From contig DDJS01000011.1 of assembly GCA_002339165.1 (NCBI GenBank), positions 30,124-45,110 of the forward strand: a stretch of DNA of 14,987 nucleotides, in the 5' to 3' direction. The notes below the pieces were generated by a model that was not told the DNA's origin, ran no database searches, and was given only the letters and a program-made list of their open reading frames with translations. The translations under genes and the position numbers were made by a program. The stretch comes from Cellvibrionales bacterium UBA2618. GTDB lineage: Bacteria; Pseudomonadota; Gammaproteobacteria; Pseudomonadales; Porticoccaceae. Below are positions 13,817-14,987 of the stretch, one piece after another; position 1 is the first letter of the stretch, and each line of letters begins with the position of its first letter.

Positions 13817-14353
13817 ATGGCAGAGCTAAGTACACTGGCGCGCCCCTATGCGCGCGCAGCATTCGAGCACGCAGTCGCGGCAGACCACTTGCAGGAGTGG
13901 TCGGATAGCTTGCGTACCGCCGCTACCGTGGTGGTGCAACCTTTGGTCGTTGGATTGCTGAGTTCGCCCAGCACCACCGGCGCAGAGCAATCCGCAGCGG
14001 TGGTTGAGATATGTGGCGACACGCTGGGGGCGGAACTACAAAACTTTGTGGTCATCCTTTCGGAAAATAGACGCATACAATTACTTCCACAGATTGCCCA
14101 GCAGTTTGAAAATATGAAGGCCAATCACGAGAAGGCCATCGACGTGGAGGTAGTCGCCGCACATGAGTTGGACGCCGAACAGCAGCGCAAACTCAGTGAA
14201 GCGCTCGGCAAAAAGCTTGAGTGCAATATTAACATGCAGGTTCGTTTGGATAAGAGCCTGATCGGGGGCGCGGTAATACGCGCCGGGGACACCGTTATTG
14301 ACGGGTCCATTCGCGGTCGTTTGACCAAACTTGCAGAATCATTAAATTCGTAA
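13817..14353 (+). CDS. atpH: ATP synthase F1 subunit delta
   Basis: Delta links the peripheral stalk to the top of F1. It has 178 residues, normal for the family. The N-terminal domain begins with the typical TLARPYARAAFEHA (6-19). The C-terminal part contains DKSLIGGAVIRAGDTVIDGSIRGRL, spread over about 144-168, the family signature. It is 12 bases after the atpF stop and 17 bases before atpA, as expected for the operon. Confidence 0.95.
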   Translation: MAELSTLARPYARAAFEHAVAADHLQEWSDSLRTAATVVVQPLVVGLLSSPSTTGAEQSAAVVEICGDTLGAELQNFVVILSENRRIQLLPQIAQQFENMKANHEKAIDVEVVAAHELDAEQQRKLSEALGKKLECNINMQVRLDKSLIGGAVIRAGDTVIDGSIRGRLTKLAESLNS

Positions 14354-14370
14354 AGGATTGAGGTCCAAGC

Positions 14371-14987
14371 ATGCAGCAACTGAATCCATCAGAAATCAGT
14401 GAAATTATCAAGAGTCGTATCGACAACTTGGATGTTTCATCAGAAGCCCAAAATGAGGGCACAATCGTTTCCGTATCGGACGGTATTATTCGTATCCACG
14501 GTCTAGCTGACGTGATGTATGGAGAAATGATCGAGTTCGATGGCGGTATTTTTGGAATGGCGCTCAATCTCGAGCGCGATTCGGTCGGTGCGGTGGTGTT
14601 GGGCGATTATCAAACACTAGCCGAGGGCCAAAAGGCTCGCTGTACCGGGCGTGTACTCGAAGTGCCGGTGGGCCCAGAACTCGAGGGGCGTGTAGTTGAT
14701 GCCTTGGGTAACCCGATCGATGGCAAGGGCCCGATCAATGCGGCGCTTACCGACGCTCTGGAAAAGGTCGCTCCGGGTGTTATTGAGCGACAATCAGTCG
14801 ATCAACCGGTACAGATTGGCCTCAAGGCGATCGATGCAATGGTGCCTATTGGTCGCGGTCAGCGCGAATTGATTATTGGCGATCGGCAAATTGGTAAGAC
14901 CGCAATTGCGGTTGATGCGATCATCAATCAGAAGGGTTCTGGCATCAAGTGCATCTATGTCGCTATTGGCCAAAAAGCCGCCTCGGT
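14371..14987 (+). CDS. atpA: ATP synthase F1 subunit alpha (3' end beyond the right edge)
   Basis: The first 205 residues are present, in an open frame to the edge. They cover the N-terminal beta-barrel (about 25-95), with IHGLADVMYGE (42-52), and the start of the nucleotide-binding domain. The Walker A motif is GDRQIGKT (170-177), where E. coli has Thr in place of Ile174. Alpha binds nucleotide at the non-catalytic sites. A GAGG site lies before the ATG. The rest of the operon (gamma, beta, epsilon) should follow to the right. Confidence 0.97.
   Translation, partial: MQQLNPSEISEIIKSRIDNLDVSSEAQNEGTIVSVSDGIIRIHGLADVMYGEMIEFDGGIFGMALNLERDSVGAVVLGDYQTLAEGQKARCTGRVLEVPVGPELEGRVVDALGNPIDGKGPINAALTDALEKVAPGVIERQSVDQPVQIGLKAIDAMVPIGRGQRELIIGDRQIGKTAIAVDAIINQKGSGIKCIYVAIGQKAAS

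Overview
The window looks like a chromosomal segment of a gammaproteobacterium, plausibly a marine heterotroph. The placement rests mainly on the start of an atp operon in the order I-B-E-F-H-A, whose AtpB, AtpE and AtpF resemble the Escherichia/Pseudomonas proteins. The species cannot be named from the sequence alone. No rRNA, tRNA, CRISPR array, transposase or other mobile element was seen.

Layout. (1) Positions 1-3195, minus strand: a PNPOx-like split-barrel protein, then a CaiC-like acyl-CoA ligase, then an SDR dehydrogenase that runs off the left edge. A clear intrinsic terminator lies between the first two genes, almost touching the ligase ribosome-binding site. (2) Positions 3196-3648: a 453-base divergent control region. 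It holds a good sigma-70 promoter for the minus strand, two nearly identical 15-bp palindromes, a hairpin and DnaA-box-like sites. (3) Positions 3649-9156, plus strand: a crotonase of the MenB/BadI type, an acyl-CoA dehydrogenase, an SDR dehydrogenase, an HMG-CoA-synthase-like domain fused to a DUF35 zinc-ribbon/OB-fold, and an SCP-x-type thiolase. (4) Positions 9398-11329: an exported DUF3604 (PHP-like) protein. (5) Positions 11485-14987: a strong promoter and atpI, atpB, atpE, atpF, atpH and the first third of atpA.

How the genes fit together. Regions 1 and 3 contain the steps of a beta-oxidation-like pathway: CoA activation (ligase), dehydrogenation (acyl-CoA dehydrogenase), hydration or hydrolytic ring cleavage (crotonase), two dehydrogenases, and thiolytic cleavage (thiolase with DUF35). 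The substrate cannot be read from the sequence. The MenB/BadI-like crotonase and the thiolase/DUF35 pairing point to a branched or cyclic acid rather than a plain fatty acid, but this is inference.

Most interesting points: (a) the HMGCS-like/DUF35 fusion next to a thiolase resembles a compacted form of the archaeal thiolase-DUF35-HMGCS complex, yet the condensing cysteine position is glutamine and the other two catalytic positions also look replaced; (b) AtpB is about 340 residues because of an insertion of roughly 59 residues, with extra membrane segments, between the helix carrying the essential arginine and the last helix; (c) the divergent region carries paired palindromes that look like operators; (d) the terminator sits in the leader of the ligase gene.
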